Position numbers and translations under genes: made by a program. The notes under the pieces are model-generated. The model was not told where the DNA came from. It was given only the letters and a program-made list of their open reading frames with translations, and did no database searches. Below are positions 35,529-45,022 of a stretch of DNA of 64,000 bases, piece after piece (the stretch's first letter is position 1; each line of letters opens with the position of its first letter). The stretch covers positions 248,001 to 312,000 of the forward strand of contig NZ_QPJM01000002.1 of assembly GCF_003337575.1 (NCBI RefSeq), written 5' to 3'. This stretch comes from Phyllobacterium bourgognense (GTDB lineage: Bacteria > Pseudomonadota > Alphaproteobacteria > Rhizobiales > Rhizobiaceae).

Positions 35529-35728
35529 TTATGTTCCTGTGGCATCCGTAGCCGATGGCGAAAACAGCAATAGAATTGCTGGTTTCGAGAGGTGACCTTC
35601 CCACACTGAAGTATAAGGTGGGTTCAAAATCAAGCTACGAGCCTTGACCCGGTCGCCTGACGTGGTAGGGAGCAGCCAGTGTCGACTCAAAGAAACGGCA
35701 AGTCAAAGCTACAAGAGGGCGCACCATC

Positions 35729-36433
35729 ATGGATGCCAAATCGCTGAAGATCAAAGCGGCTGCGGAGGCCCTGACCCACGTCAAGGATGGCATGCGCCTT
35801 GGAATCGGGACAGGCTCGACAGCCGAGGAGTTCGTGCGGCTCTTGGCGGAAAAGGTCGCATCTGGAATGAACGTCATTGGCGTACCTACATCGGAACGCA
35901 CTGCGGCTCTCTGCCGCGAACTCGGCGTCACGCTGAGCACCCTGGAAGAAACGCCGCAGCTTGATCTTACGATCGACGGTGCTGACGAGGTCGACCCTGA
36001 CCTCGTATTGATAAAAGGCGGCGGCGGTGCCTTGCTGCGGGAAAAGATCGTCGCGGCCACTTCGAGCGAAATGATCGTGATTGCAGACGAATCGAAGCTG
36101 GTGAATACGCTGGGCGCCTTTCCCTTGCCCATCGAAGTCAATCGTTTTGGGCTTGCGGCCACGAAACTCGCCATCGAGCGGGCTGCTGGCAAGCTTGGAC
36201 TTGCAGGTCCTGTTACATTGAGGATGACTGGAGACGAAGCATTTGTTACAGACGGCGGGCATTTGATCCTGGATGCATCTTTTGGCCGCATTCCGGATAC
36301 AAGAGCTCTATCGAACGCTCTGCACGCCATACCCGGCGTGGTCGAGCATGGACTTTTCCTGGGACTGGCGCGCGTGGCCATTTTGGCCGGTGCTGACGGT
36401 GTCAGAACACTGCGGAGCAGCCCGTCTGTTTAG
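35729..36433 (+). CDS. rpiA: Ribose-5-phosphate isomerase A
   Basis: A 234-residue enzyme that interconverts ribose 5-phosphate and ribulose 5-phosphate in the pentose phosphate pathway. Motifs: [18 protein letters not shown] near residue 28, [20 protein letters not shown] (residues 82-101) with the catalytic Asp pair, and the REKIVA segment. Length and order are standard. The signal-peptide DUF2059 gene follows on the same strand after about 100 bases. Confidence 0.95.
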   Translation: MDAKSLKIKAAAEALTHVKDGMRLGIGTGSTAEEFVRLLAEKVASGMNVIGVPTSERTAALCRELGVTLSTLEETPQLDLTIDGADEVDPDLVLIKGGGGALLREKIVAATSSEMIVIADESKLVNTLGAFPLPIEVNRFGLAATKLAIERAAGKLGLAGPVTLRMTGDEAFVTDGGHLILDASFGRIPDTRALSNALHAIPGVVEHGLFLGLARVAILAGADGVRTLRSSPSV

Positions 36434-36538
36434 AGGCACTTGAAGCAGACGCACTTTGAATCCTGCGCAAAGCCTTCTGAAAATCGAGGATGATTTTTGG
36501 GTTATGCGCGACAACGTCGAAAACGGAGCGATAAATTC

Positions 36539-37117
36539 ATGAACCGAGCAACTGGCTTCCGCCGCTTGATTGCACCTTTGGCCGTCCTAATCATGCTTGG
36601 CGGTTTCAGCGCCGCTCAGGCGCAGGATACGAACACCAACAACAACATCACCCCGTCGCATCTGGCTGCCGCCCGGGCTGCTATTTCCGCAATCAAGGCA
36701 ACGGACCAGTTCGACTCGATCCTGCCTGGTGTTGCGCAGCAGCTGAAGGGTGAATTGATCCAGAAGGATCCAAACCTTGAGTCTATCATCGGCGCAGCCG
36801 TCGATGAACAGGCGCTGGCGCTTGCAGCCCGTCGTGCGGATCTAGAAAATGAAGCCGCCCGCGCCTATGCAGTATCGTTCAGTGAAGAAGAACTGAACGC
36901 CATCACCGGTTTTTATAATTCCGAGGCTGGTAAGAAGCTGTTGTCCGAAGGTCCGATCGTTACGCGTGAAGTCATGAAGGCCGCCGGCATCTGGCAGCGC
37001 GGCATCGCACGCGATCTTGCCCAGGCGGTTGCGGAAAAGGTCGTTGCAGCAGCGGCTGCAACCGCTCCTGCCCAAGCGCCAGCGACTCCTGCACCAGCTC
37101 AACCAAAGCAGCCGTGA
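36539..37117 (+). CDS. DUF2059 domain secreted protein
   Basis: A 192-residue exported protein. The signal peptide ends near QAQD (about residue 29). The DUF2059 core is seen as YAVSFSEEELNAITGFYNSE near residue 113 and GKKLLSEGPIVTREVM. The C-terminus is an Ala/Pro/Gln-rich tail (APAQAPATPAPAQPKQP), probably flexible in the periplasm. The function is not known. The ATG at 36539 fits the signal peptide; a TTG at 36497 is in frame. It is followed by a terminator. Confidence 0.85.
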   Translation: MNRATGFRRLIAPLAVLIMLGGFSAAQAQDTNTNNNITPSHLAAARAAISAIKATDQFDSILPGVAQQLKGELIQKDPNLESIIGAAVDEQALALAARRADLENEAARAYAVSFSEEELNAITGFYNSEAGKKLLSEGPIVTREVMKAAGIWQRGIARDLAQAVAEKVVAAAAATAPAQAPATPAPAQPKQP

Positions 37118-37141
37118 GGACGGGATCCAATTGATCGTATG

Positions 37142-37175
37142 CAAAGCCCGGCTGTTAGTCGGGCTTTGTTCTTTT
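37142..37175 (+). terminator. Rho-independent terminator after the DUF2059 gene
   Basis: The 9-bp stem CAAAGCCCG/CGGGCTTTG (37142-37150, 37160-37168) has a 9-base loop and is followed by TTCTTTT. Confidence 0.85.
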
Positions 37176-37233
37176 AAGTGGCCAAGATACAACCCATATA
37201 AGCGCTGCTCATCAGATTCGGAGTTTTTGCACC

Positions 37234-38628
37234 ATGCCAAGCTATGATTATGACCTTTTCGTCATTGGGGGAGGGTCGGGTGGTGTGCGCGCCGGAAGGA
37301 TTGCTGGCGCCATGGGCAAGAAAGTCGGCCTCGCTGAAGAATATCGTATGGGCGGCACCTGCGTCATCCGTGGCTGCGTGCCGAAGAAGCTCTTTGTCTA
37401 TGCGTCGCAGTTTTCCGAACATTTCGAGGCTGCGGCCGGCTATGGCTGGAGCGTTGGAGAAACCAGATTCGATTGGCCGACGCTGGTCGCGAACAAGGAT
37501 CGGGAGATCGGGCGACTGGAGGGCCTTTACCGGCAGGGACTCGACAATTCGGACGTCGAGATTTTCGACAGCCGCGCGGTGCTTGTCGACGATCACACCA
37601 TCGAAATTCTCAAGACTGGCAAGCGGGTGACGACCGACCAGATCCTTATCGCCACCGGCGGCCATCCAAACCCGCATCCGGCTTTACCGGGACACGAATT
37701 GTGCATCAGCTCCAATGAGACATTCCATCTCGAACAATTGCCAAAGGCCATCATTATCGAGGGCGGTGGCTACATCGCAGTTGAGTTCGCCAATATCTTC
37801 CATGGTCTCGGCGTCGAAACGACGTTGATCTACCGCGGCAAGGAAATCCTGTCGCGGTTTGACCACGATCTGCGGCAATTGCTGCACGCGGCTATGGTTG
37901 CCAAAGGTATCCACGTCCGTTGCGTGGAGGTCATCGAGGAAGTGAAGCGCCAGCATGATGGCAGGCTAGGTGTCCGCCTTTATTCGGGCGATGAACTTGT
38001 TGCGGATCAGGTCATGCTGGCCATTGGCCGGGCACCAAACACGAAATCGTTGGGCCTGGAAGAGGCGGGTGTCGAACTCGACGAACTTGGCGCAGTCAAG
38101 GTCGACGAGTATTCGCGTACGAGCAAGGCGAACATCTGGGCTGTAGGCGACGTCACCAATCGTGTTCAACTAACGCCGGTCGCCATTCACGAGGCCATGT
38201 GCTTTATCGAGACGGCGTTTAAAAACAATCCGACCAAACCTGACCATCGTCAGATCGCGACAGCGGTTTTCTCTCAACCCGAAATCGGTACCGTGGGATT
38301 GACTGAAGAAGAGGCAGCCAAGGAGTTCAGGGAGATCGAGGTGTACCGTGCTCTTTTCCGCCCGATGCGCAATACGCTATCCGGCGCCAAGGACAAAATG
38401 CTGACCAAGCTGATAGTCGATGCCGCCAGCAGGAAGGTCATCGGTGCGCATATCTTGGGCCCCGATGCGGGTGAAATGGCTCAACTTCTGGCCATTCCCA
38501 TCAAGGCCGGCTGCACCAAGGATGATTTTGACCGCACAATGGCGGTGCATCCGACTGCTTCAGAAGAGCTGGTGACCATGTATAAACCAAGCTATAGATT
38601 GGTGAATGGCGAACGTGTTGACGGATGA
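37234..38628 (+). CDS. gor: Glutathione-disulfide reductase
   Basis: A 464-residue NADPH-dependent flavoenzyme that keeps glutathione reduced. FAD-binding IGGGSGGVRAGRIAG is at residues 11-25, the redox pair Cys43/Cys48 is in GGTCVIRGCVPKK, the NADPH-binding segment is EGGGYIAVEFANIFHGLG near 175, and the dimer-interface His-Pro motif is MAVHPTASEE near 443. The last 23 bases overlap the next gene, which encodes a gamma-glutamylcyclotransferase-like protein, also of glutathione metabolism. Confidence 0.95.
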   Translation: MPSYDYDLFVIGGGSGGVRAGRIAGAMGKKVGLAEEYRMGGTCVIRGCVPKKLFVYASQFSEHFEAAAGYGWSVGETRFDWPTLVANKDREIGRLEGLYRQGLDNSDVEIFDSRAVLVDDHTIEILKTGKRVTTDQILIATGGHPNPHPALPGHELCISSNETFHLEQLPKAIIIEGGGYIAVEFANIFHGLGVETTLIYRGKEILSRFDHDLRQLLHAAMVAKGIHVRCVEVIEEVKRQHDGRLGVRLYSGDELVADQVMLAIGRAPNTKSLGLEEAGVELDELGAVKVDEYSRTSKANIWAVGDVTNRVQLTPVAIHEAMCFIETAFKNNPTKPDHRQIATAVFSQPEIGTVGLTEEEAAKEFREIEVYRALFRPMRNTLSGAKDKMLTKLIVDAASRKVIGAHILGPDAGEMAQLLAIPIKAGCTKDDFDRTMAVHPTASEELVTMYKPSYRLVNGERVDG

Positions 38629-39274
38629 AATTAACGTCCTTGCGAAGAGCGGCAAACTTGTCGCTTATTTCGGTTATGGCTCTCTGGTAAACCGCCATAC
38701 TTTGCGAACCAATATCGTTTACGCCATGCCTGCAAAACTTCATGGCTGGCGGAGATTGTGGCGCGCAAGTCCTCGCGAAGCCGGACTTCACGCCGCTCTA
38801 TTGTCTGTTCGTCGCGACGAAAATTCCAGCGTGGATGGTCTGCTTGTTTTCGATTATCTGGAAAACCTCGCAGCCGTCGATCTGCGCGAGGAAAATTACG
38901 ATCGCCGCAGCGTCCTGCCTGAACAAATCGAGACTGCAATGCCTTTTCCCGATGGCATGCCAATATTCGTCTATGAGGCGCACCTATATGTACCAGTTCA
39001 TCCGCAACCGCCGATGATCCTGCAATCCTATCTGGATGCAGTCATGCAGGGTTTTCTGGTCGAGCACGGTGAGGAAGGACTTCGTCGGTTCGTTCTCAAA
39101 ACGGAATATTTCAACACACCGATTTACAGAGACCGCCCGTCGCCGACCTATCCGCGCGCCGTCAAGCTCAGCGACAGAGAAATAGACATGTTCGATAGGC
39201 TGCTGGAGGAAATCGGTGCGAATTTTACCGATCCGCAAGACATCGATGAAGCGGCCGCCGCGGACGTAAAGTAA
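38606..39274 (+). CDS. Gamma-glutamylcyclotransferase-like protein
   Basis: A 222-residue protein with the GGCT-fold substrate loop VAYFGYGSLVNRHTL at about residues 19-33, a Tyr-Gly-Ser-Leu motif shared with ChaC and GGCT enzymes that release 5-oxoproline from gamma-glutamyl compounds. The acidic segment LREENYDRRSV near 93 may hold the catalytic Glu. The gene starts inside gor (23-base overlap in another frame); a GTG at 38615 is an alternative start. The overlap and shared substrate suggest joint control of glutathione recycling and turnover. Whether glutathione itself is the substrate is not shown. Confidence 0.82.
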   Translation: MANVLTDEINVLAKSGKLVAYFGYGSLVNRHTLRTNIVYAMPAKLHGWRRLWRASPREAGLHAALLSVRRDENSSVDGLLVFDYLENLAAVDLREENYDRRSVLPEQIETAMPFPDGMPIFVYEAHLYVPVHPQPPMILQSYLDAVMQGFLVEHGEEGLRRFVLKTEYFNTPIYRDRPSPTYPRAVKLSDREIDMFDRLLEEIGANFTDPQDIDEAAAADVK

Positions 39275-39392
39275 GTCTCTCTGCTCATTTATAATGTCCA
39301 AATTAATCCGCCTGCGGCGCCATAGTGGGATCAGCCTCGCTAGCCGCCAACAGGACTGGTATATCCCACATAATTGGACTATATGAGCGCCT

Positions 39393-39408
39393 TCCGGTCT
39401 GGACCGGA
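39393..39408. promoter_or_regulatory. Palindrome upstream of DAHP synthase
   Basis: TCCGGTC, two bases, GACCGGA form a perfect 7+7 palindrome 51 bases before the DAHP synthase ATG, within a 184-base spacer that otherwise shows no gene. The symmetry suits an operator for a dimeric regulator or a small hairpin. The regulator is unknown. Confidence 0.35.
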
Positions 39409-39458
39409 TAGTCTCAAACAATCGCTACCACTGTGGAAAGCAAGTAACAGGTGCAATA

Positions 39459-40838
39459 ATGACCAAGAACTGGACACCGACTTCCTGGAGAGGCAAACCT
39501 ATCAAGCAGGTGCCTTATTATCCGGACGCTCAGGCTGTGAGCGATGTCGAGGCCCGTCTTCGGACTTATCCGCCCTTGGTTTTTGCAGGTGAAGCACGCA
39601 AGCTCAAGAAGCAGCTTGCGGCTGTTTCCAGGGGTGAAAGCTTCCTGTTGCAGGGCGGCGATTGCGCCGAGAGCTTTGCCGAACATGGTGCGGATAATAT
39701 TAGAGATTTCTTCCGCGTCTTCCTTCAGATGGCCGTCGTGCTGACCTTTGGTGCTTCTCAGCCCATCGTTAAGGTGGGCCGTATCGCTGGTCAGTTCGCC
39801 AAGCCTCGTACCTCCGACACCGAAACCAAAAACGGCATCGAGCTCCCGATCTATCGCGGCGATATCATCAATGGCACCGAGTTCACTGAACAGTCGCGCA
39901 CGCCAGATCCGGCTCGCCAGGAAATGGCTTACCGCCAATCCGCTGCGACGCTTAATCTTTTGCGCGCTTTCGCCCAGGGTGGTTATGCCAATCTGGAGAA
40001 CGTCAATCAGTGGATGATGGGTTTCGTTGCTGACAGCCCGCAAGGCGAGCGCTATGGCCAGCTGGCACGTCGCATCTCCGAGACCGTCGACTTCATGCGC
40101 GCTGTTGGCATTACCGCGGAAACAAATGCCCAGTTGCGCGAGACGGATTTCTATACAAGTCACGAAGCCCTGCTTCTTGGCTATGAGGAAGCACTGACCC
40201 GCGTCGATTCGACGTCTGGCGACTGGTATGCGACGTCCGGTCATATGATCTGGGTTGGCGACCGTACGCGTCAGGCGGATCATGCCCATGTGGAATACTG
40301 CCGTGGCATCAAGAACCCGCTTGGTCTGAAATGCGGTCCGTCACTGGAAGCTGATGATCTCCTGCGACTGATTGATCTGCTCAATCCTGCAAATGAGCCG
40401 GGCCGCCTTACATTGATCGCCCGCTTCGGCCATGACAAGGTTGCCGATCATCTGCCGAGGCTTATTCGTGCGGTGCAACAAGAGGGCCGTGAGGTCGTGT
40501 GGTCCTGTGATCCGATGCATGGCAACACCATCACTGCCAATGGCTACAAGACACGGCCATTCGATCGTATTCTGAAGGAAGTCGAGACCTTCTTTGGAGT
40601 GCATCACGCCGAAGGAACCTATCCGGGCGGTATCCACATCGAGATGACTGGCAATAACGTCACGGAATGCACCGGCGGCGCGCGGGCAGTTCTGGCGGAA
40701 GATCTGCAGGATCGCTACCACACCCATTGCGACCCGCGCCTCAATGCCGATCAGGCTCTGGAATTGGCGTTTCTAGTTGCGGAACTTCTGAAGAAAGAGC
40801 GCGACAGCCATCCACAGAAAATGGCCGTCAACGGTTAA
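39459..40838 (+). CDS. Class II 3-deoxy-7-phosphoheptulonate (DAHP) synthase
   Basis: A 459-residue enzyme that condenses PEP and erythrose 4-phosphate at the entry of the shikimate pathway. Class II marks are seen: [18 protein letters not shown] near residue 36, [12 protein letters not shown] near 63, [18 protein letters not shown] near 107, [16 protein letters not shown] near 268, and [12 protein letters not shown] near 348. This plant/microbial AroH-type class is not homologous in sequence to E. coli AroFGH. A terminator follows. Confidence 0.95.
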   Translation: MTKNWTPTSWRGKPIKQVPYYPDAQAVSDVEARLRTYPPLVFAGEARKLKKQLAAVSRGESFLLQGGDCAESFAEHGADNIRDFFRVFLQMAVVLTFGASQPIVKVGRIAGQFAKPRTSDTETKNGIELPIYRGDIINGTEFTEQSRTPDPARQEMAYRQSAATLNLLRAFAQGGYANLENVNQWMMGFVADSPQGERYGQLARRISETVDFMRAVGITAETNAQLRETDFYTSHEALLLGYEEALTRVDSTSGDWYATSGHMIWVGDRTRQADHAHVEYCRGIKNPLGLKCGPSLEADDLLRLIDLLNPANEPGRLTLIARFGHDKVADHLPRLIRAVQQEGREVVWSCDPMHGNTITANGYKTRPFDRILKEVETFFGVHHAEGTYPGGIHIEMTGNNVTECTGGARAVLAEDLQDRYHTHCDPRLNADQALELAFLVAELLKKERDSHPQKMAVNG

Positions 40839-40860
40839 TCTTCAGGTATTCGTGAAATAG

Positions 40861-40886
40861 AAGGCGGTCCTTTGGGCCGCCTTTTT
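40861..40886 (+). terminator. Rho-independent terminator after DAHP synthase
   Basis: AAGGCGGTCC pairs with GGGCCGCCTT (one G-T pair) around a TTT loop and is followed by further T residues. Confidence 0.85.
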
Positions 40887-40927
40887 CAATTTCAATAATC
40901 AAAACGTTTTGGCTGGAGTTTTGCCGT

Positions 40928-42124
40928 TTGGGATTCTATCAAGGTCTCATGGATCCAAAACCCGTCCGCCGAATCCGCCTGTCAGCGTCTTTCCGTTCGT
41001 TCATTGAGAGTGAGGCCTCCGGCGGCATCATTCTGATGGCGGTCGCGGCGCTGGCCCTGATTGCCGCCAACTCTCCCTTGAGCGAATATTATTTCGGTCT
41101 GCTGAAGACTTATGTTGGCGGCCTGAGCATCCTTCATTGGGTGAACGATGCGCTTATGGCCGTGTTTTTCCTGCTGGTTGGCCTCGAAATCAAGCGGGAG
41201 ATGATCAGCGGTCAACTGTCAAGCTGGTCGCGGCGCGCATTGCCAGGGTTTGCTGCTGTCGGTGGTATGGTCGTTCCCGCCCTGATTTTTCTTGCCTTTA
41301 ACGAAGGTGAGACAGTTCGCGGTTGGGCCATCCCGACCGCCACCGATATCGCTTTTTCGCTGGGCGTTCTGTCGCTGCTCGGGTCGCGCGTTCCGTTGTC
41401 AGTGAAGGTCTTCCTGACGGCCCTTGCCATCATCGATGATCTAGGTGCGGTAATTATCATTGCCTTGTTTTATACGGAGGGGTTGAACATCCCTGCGTTG
41501 GCCGGTGTCGCCGCCGTGTTCACAATACTTATGTTGATGAACATGATGGGTATCATTAGGCTTTGGGCTTATCTCGTTCTCGGAGTGATCCTCTGGATCC
41601 TCGTCTTCAAATCGGGGATCCATGCGACGATTGCCGGTGTGCTGCTGGCCCTGGCTATCCCGATGGTCGGCGCGAAGGGCGAGGCCGATTCCCCGCTGGT
41701 TGAACTCGAGCATGCTATTCAGCCGTGGGTCGGCTTTCTGATCGTTCCAATCTTCGGTTTCGCCAACGCCGGCGTTTCCTTTGGCAACGTGTCGTTGTCG
41801 AACCTCGCCGATCCGGTTCCGCTCGGCGTCGCAGCTGGCCTGTTTGTCGGCAAGCAGATCGGCGTGTTCTCCTTTGCCTGGCTGGCGATCAAGCTTCGTC
41901 TGGCCGAACGGCCCGTCGGCACAAGCTGGCTGCAAATGTATGGTGTCGCTACGCTTTGTGGGATCGGCTTCACCATGAGCCTGTTCATCGGCCTGCTTGC
42001 CTTTGCGAATTCCCCATTGTTGCAGGATGAAACCAAGCTCGGCGTTCTGCTCGGCTCGTTGCTGTCAGCGGTCTTCGGGGCTTTCCTGCTCACTCTGTCT
42101 TCGAAGCGTCCGGCAAAGACGTGA
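40928..42124 (+). CDS. nhaA: Na+/H+ antiporter NhaA
   Basis: A membrane protein of 398 residues (391 from the alternative start) that exports Na+ in exchange for protons. The NhaA signature is clear: [20 protein letters not shown] near residue 136, [20 protein letters not shown] with the two essential Asp residues near 164, and the late [15 protein letters not shown]. Two starts are possible: TTG 40928 has GGAG nine bases upstream, and ATG 40949 has AAGG four bases upstream. An inverted repeat follows the gene. Confidence 0.94.
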   Translation: MGFYQGLMDPKPVRRIRLSASFRSFIESEASGGIILMAVAALALIAANSPLSEYYFGLLKTYVGGLSILHWVNDALMAVFFLLVGLEIKREMISGQLSSWSRRALPGFAAVGGMVVPALIFLAFNEGETVRGWAIPTATDIAFSLGVLSLLGSRVPLSVKVFLTALAIIDDLGAVIIIALFYTEGLNIPALAGVAAVFTILMLMNMMGIIRLWAYLVLGVILWILVFKSGIHATIAGVLLALAIPMVGAKGEADSPLVELEHAIQPWVGFLIVPIFGFANAGVSFGNVSLSNLADPVPLGVAAGLFVGKQIGVFSFAWLAIKLRLAERPVGTSWLQMYGVATLCGIGFTMSLFIGLLAFANSPLLQDETKLGVLLGSLLSAVFGAFLLTLSSKRPAKT

Positions 42125-42137
42125 AAAAATATTGCTG

Positions 42138-42256
42138 CGTGGTTCGACAAGCTCACCATGAGGGAAGTGGGTGGACTGCAAGCCAATCACAAGCCTTGCA
42201 GAACTTGACTGCCTGCAATCAGCCTACCTCCCTCATGGTGAGCTTGTCGAACCACG
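42138..42256. repeat. Long inverted repeat (28-base arms) between nhaA and the GFA gene
   Basis: The left arm 42138-42165 and right arm 42229-42256 are exact reverse complements over 28 bases (core TTCGACAAGCTCACCATGAG), separated by 63 bases. Weaker pairing continues on both sides, including TTGCTGC near the outer ends. The arm sequence resembles dispersed intergenic palindromes seen in many proteobacterial genomes, so this looks like a REP/BIME-like doublet. It could act as an mRNA end for nhaA. Confidence 0.85.
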
Positions 42257-42296
42257 TAAAGCAGCAATGCAACTTTCAGTACGAGGGAGAAACATT

Positions 42297-42725
42297 TTGA
42301 CCCAATTGCATCGGGGTTCATGCCTGTGCGGAAGAGTACATTTCGAAACGCGCGGCAAGCTGCGCGGTATCGTTTATTGCCATTGCTCGCAATGCCGCAA
42401 ACAGTCGGGCCATTTTTACGCTGCGACGAACGTGCAAGACGATTCGATCGACATTTCCGGCGAAGAAAATATCAGCTGGTATGAGGCAAGTGAATTTGCC
42501 CGCCGTGGCTTTTGCAAGAATTGCGGCTCAGTGCTCTTCTGGAAGCACAAAGATCTCGACTATATTTCCGTCATGGCAGGATCTTTCGATCAGCCGTCCG
42601 GCCTGCAGGGAGAAAGTCATATCTTTGTCGAGGACAAGGGCGACTATTACCGGATTGACGATGACTTGCCCAAGTACGCAAAGAGTGGTGGGGGAGTCGT
42701 TGTAGCGGCCGATGGACAGGATTGA
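42297..42725 (+). CDS. GFA (glutathione-dependent formaldehyde-activating) family zinc protein
   Basis: A 142-residue protein with the CENP-V/GFA zinc-binding pattern: GSCLCG near residue 9, IVYCHCSQCRKQSG near 29, and the late FCKNCGSVLFW near 73. GFA-like proteins were linked to S-hydroxymethyl-glutathione formation, but most members have no proven activity. The TTG at 42297 is chosen because GAGGGAG lies seven bases upstream and the protein then begins directly before the first zinc motif. Upstream in-frame ATGs lie within or beside the inverted repeat. Confidence 0.85.
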   Translation: MTQLHRGSCLCGRVHFETRGKLRGIVYCHCSQCRKQSGHFYAATNVQDDSIDISGEENISWYEASEFARRGFCKNCGSVLFWKHKDLDYISVMAGSFDQPSGLQGESHIFVEDKGDYYRIDDDLPKYAKSGGGVVVAADGQD

Positions 42726-42776
42726 CGCGAGCCGTTCTCGCTTTATAGCTGCTTTTGTGAAAATACGGGAGCGGGC

Positions 42777-43127
42777 ATGCAGCGTTTGGTACTCGCATTC
42801 ATAAATTCCATGCGTGCGCTGAAGCATCTGGCGCAGCATGAAAAGGCAGTTCAGCAGGAACTCATGCTGTTCATCCTCGCCATTCCCGTTGCGGCACTCA
42901 TTGCGCCGACCGGGCTTTCGTTCCTGCTTCTTACGGGATCAGTACTGTTTCTCATCATGATCGAAGTACTCAATACCGGTATCGAGGCAACCTGTGATGC
43001 GGTTTCACTGGATTTTCATCGTGAGATCCAGATCGCTAAGGATTGCGGATCGCTTGCGGTGCTGATCTCGGTTATCCTCGTCGCAACTGTCTGGGTCTAC
43101 ACCGTGTGGAGCGTGTTTTTTTTCTGA
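42777..43127 (+). CDS. dgkA: Diacylglycerol kinase DgkA
   Basis: A 116-residue integral membrane enzyme with three transmembrane helices that phosphorylates diacylglycerol to phosphatidic acid for lipid recycling. The signature IEVLNTGIEATCDAVS near residue 61 and the IAKDCGSLAVL segment near 82 match DgkA, although the first has small deviations from E. coli. GGGAG precedes the ATG by about six bases. It is a candidate to use diacylglycerol freed by lipid turnover, including by the PlcP-like enzyme at 51920. Confidence 0.93.
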   Translation: MQRLVLAFINSMRALKHLAQHEKAVQQELMLFILAIPVAALIAPTGLSFLLLTGSVLFLIMIEVLNTGIEATCDAVSLDFHREIQIAKDCGSLAVLISVILVATVWVYTVWSVFFF

Positions 43128-43171
43128 TCGCTGCTTGACCAAACATTGTTTTTCCACCAACGAAACGATAT

Positions 43172-44857
43172 ATGTTCAATATGAGCAAAAATCCCGACAT
43201 TCTCCGTATCGCCATCGCTCAGCTCGATCCAGTGCTGGGCGATATCAGGGGCAATCTGGCAAAGGCTCGCGAGGCTCGCGCTGACGCTGCACGTCAGGGT
43301 GCCGATCTGGTGTTATACACCGAGCTTTTCATTTCCGGTTATCCGCCGGAGGATCTGGTATTGAAACGCGCTTTCATGGACGCTTGCGAGAAAGCAGTTC
43401 AGGAATTTGCTTTGGATACTGCGGATGGCGGGCCTGGCGTCATTGTCGGCACACCTCTGAAGCGTGAGTCCGGCCTGCACAACTCGGTCATGGTCTTGGA
43501 TGGTGGCAAGGTGATTGCCGAACGTTTCAAGGTCGATCTACCGAATTACGGCGAGTTCGATGAAAAGCGTGTGTTCCAGGCCGGTCCGATGCCCGGTCCG
43601 GTAAATTTTCGCGGCGTTCGCATCGGTATTCCGATCTGCGAGGATATCTGGGGCGACCTTGGTGTCTGCGAGACATTGGCGGAAAGCGGCGCGGAAATTC
43701 TCTGCGTGCCGAATGGCTCTCCCTATTATCGCGGCAAGCTCGATGTGCGTTATCAAGTGGCGTTGCGGCAGGTGATTGAAACGGGTTTGCCGTTGATATT
43801 CGCCAATCAGCTTGGCGGACAGGATGACCTGATTTTCGACGGCGCTTCCTTCGCGTTCAATGGCGACAAAAACCTTGCCTTCCAGATGTCGCAGTTTGAG
43901 GAGCAGTTGATCGTCACGACATGGCGACGTGGCGCAGATGGCTGGACCTGTTCTGAAGGCCCGATGTCGCGAATCCCGGAAGGGGAGGAAGCGAATTACC
44001 GCGCCTGCATGCTCGGCCTGCGCGACTACGTCAATAAGAACGGCTTCAAGGACGTTGTGCTCGGACTGTCTGGTGGCATCGACTCGGCGATTTGCGCCGC
44101 GCTCGCGGTGGACGCGCTGGGCGAGGAACGTCTGCGTGCTGTCATGATGCCCTACACCTACACGTCAAGGGACTCGCTGAAGGACGCCGAGGACTGCGCC
44201 AAGTTGCTTGGCTGCCGCTATGATATCGTCCCGATCTTTGAGCCTGTCGAGGGCTTCCTCAAGGCGCTTGCACCCACTTTTGAGGGCACCAAGGAGGGCA
44301 TAACCGAGGAGAACCTGCAAAGCCGTGCCCGCGGTACCATTCTAATGGCGATTTCCAACAAGTTCGGTTCCATGGTCGTCACCACGGGCAACAAGTCGGA
44401 AATGTCAGTTGGTTACGCCACGCTCTATGGCGACATGAATGGTGGCTACAATCCAATCAAGGACCTCTACAAGATGCAGGTCTATGCCATGTCGGAGTGG
44501 CGCAACAAAAACGTCCCGGCGGGTGGTCTTGGTCCATCAGGTGAGGTGATCCCCGTCAATATCATCAGCAAAGCGCCATCGGCAGAGCTGCGGGAAAACC
44601 AGACCGACCAGGATTCACTCCCGCCTTATCCGGTTCTCGACGATATCCTCGAATGCCTCGTTGAACACGAGATGGGCGTCGATGAAATCGTCGAACGCGG
44701 TCATGACCGTGCGACGGTCGAGCGTATCGAACACCTGCTCTACGTCGCCGAATACAAGCGCCGCCAGTCGGCCCCTGGCGTCAAGGTGACGAAGAAGAAT
44801 TTCGGCCGTGATCGGCGCTATCCCATCACCAACCGGTTCCGGGATCGATCGCAGTAA
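43172..44857 (+). CDS. nadE: Glutamine-dependent NAD+ synthetase
   Basis: A 561-residue two-domain enzyme. The N-terminal nitrilase-like glutaminase domain (residues about 10-260; RIAIAQLDPVLGDI, LYTELFISGYPPEDL, RIGIPICEDIWGD with the catalytic Cys) supplies ammonia to the C-terminal synthetase domain (GLSGGIDSAICAALAVDALG near 304, then VVTTGNKSEMSVGYATLYGD). This converts deamido-NAD to NAD. ATG 43172 or 43181 may be used; no strong ribosome site separates them. Confidence 0.95.
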   Translation: MFNMSKNPDILRIAIAQLDPVLGDIRGNLAKAREARADAARQGADLVLYTELFISGYPPEDLVLKRAFMDACEKAVQEFALDTADGGPGVIVGTPLKRESGLHNSVMVLDGGKVIAERFKVDLPNYGEFDEKRVFQAGPMPGPVNFRGVRIGIPICEDIWGDLGVCETLAESGAEILCVPNGSPYYRGKLDVRYQVALRQVIETGLPLIFANQLGGQDDLIFDGASFAFNGDKNLAFQMSQFEEQLIVTTWRRGADGWTCSEGPMSRIPEGEEANYRACMLGLRDYVNKNGFKDVVLGLSGGIDSAICAALAVDALGEERLRAVMMPYTYTSRDSLKDAEDCAKLLGCRYDIVPIFEPVEGFLKALAPTFEGTKEGITEENLQSRARGTILMAISNKFGSMVVTTGNKSEMSVGYATLYGDMNGGYNPIKDLYKMQVYAMSEWRNKNVPAGGLGPSGEVIPVNIISKAPSAELRENQTDQDSLPPYPVLDDILECLVEHEMGVDEIVERGHDRATVERIEHLLYVAEYKRRQSAPGVKVTKKNFGRDRRYPITNRFRDRSQ

Positions 44858-44945
44858 ACTGTTGCAATCTGGCCGCACCTAATTCTCGAAAACCGACCGC
44901 TGGAAAAAGACACTTGGCGGCGCAAAACGATTCAACTATAAGCCG

Positions 44946-45022
44946 ACCTCCGGCAATAGCGACCGGGAGGTTCTCGAATGGCACCCATGTTTATGTCCCC
45001 GCGGGGCGGCGCTCGTTCCTGA
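44946..45022 (+). promoter_or_regulatory. Possible leader peptide with hairpin-masked ribosome site
   Basis: In the 360-base spacer 44858-45217, GGGAGG (44965-44970) lies seven bases before an ATG (44978) that opens a 14-codon frame (MAPMFMSPRGGARS, stop at 45020). The GGAGGT pairs perfectly with ACCTCC at 44946-44951, so the ribosome site could be hidden in a hairpin. This would fit a regulatory leader of the ABC exporter gene downstream. Nothing else in the spacer looks coding. It could be chance. Confidence 0.3.

Noticed and set aside
42171-42296. Longer GFA protein starting at upstream ATGs
   Set aside because: The extra codons translate the inverted repeat and spacer; the only good ribosome site points to TTG 42297.
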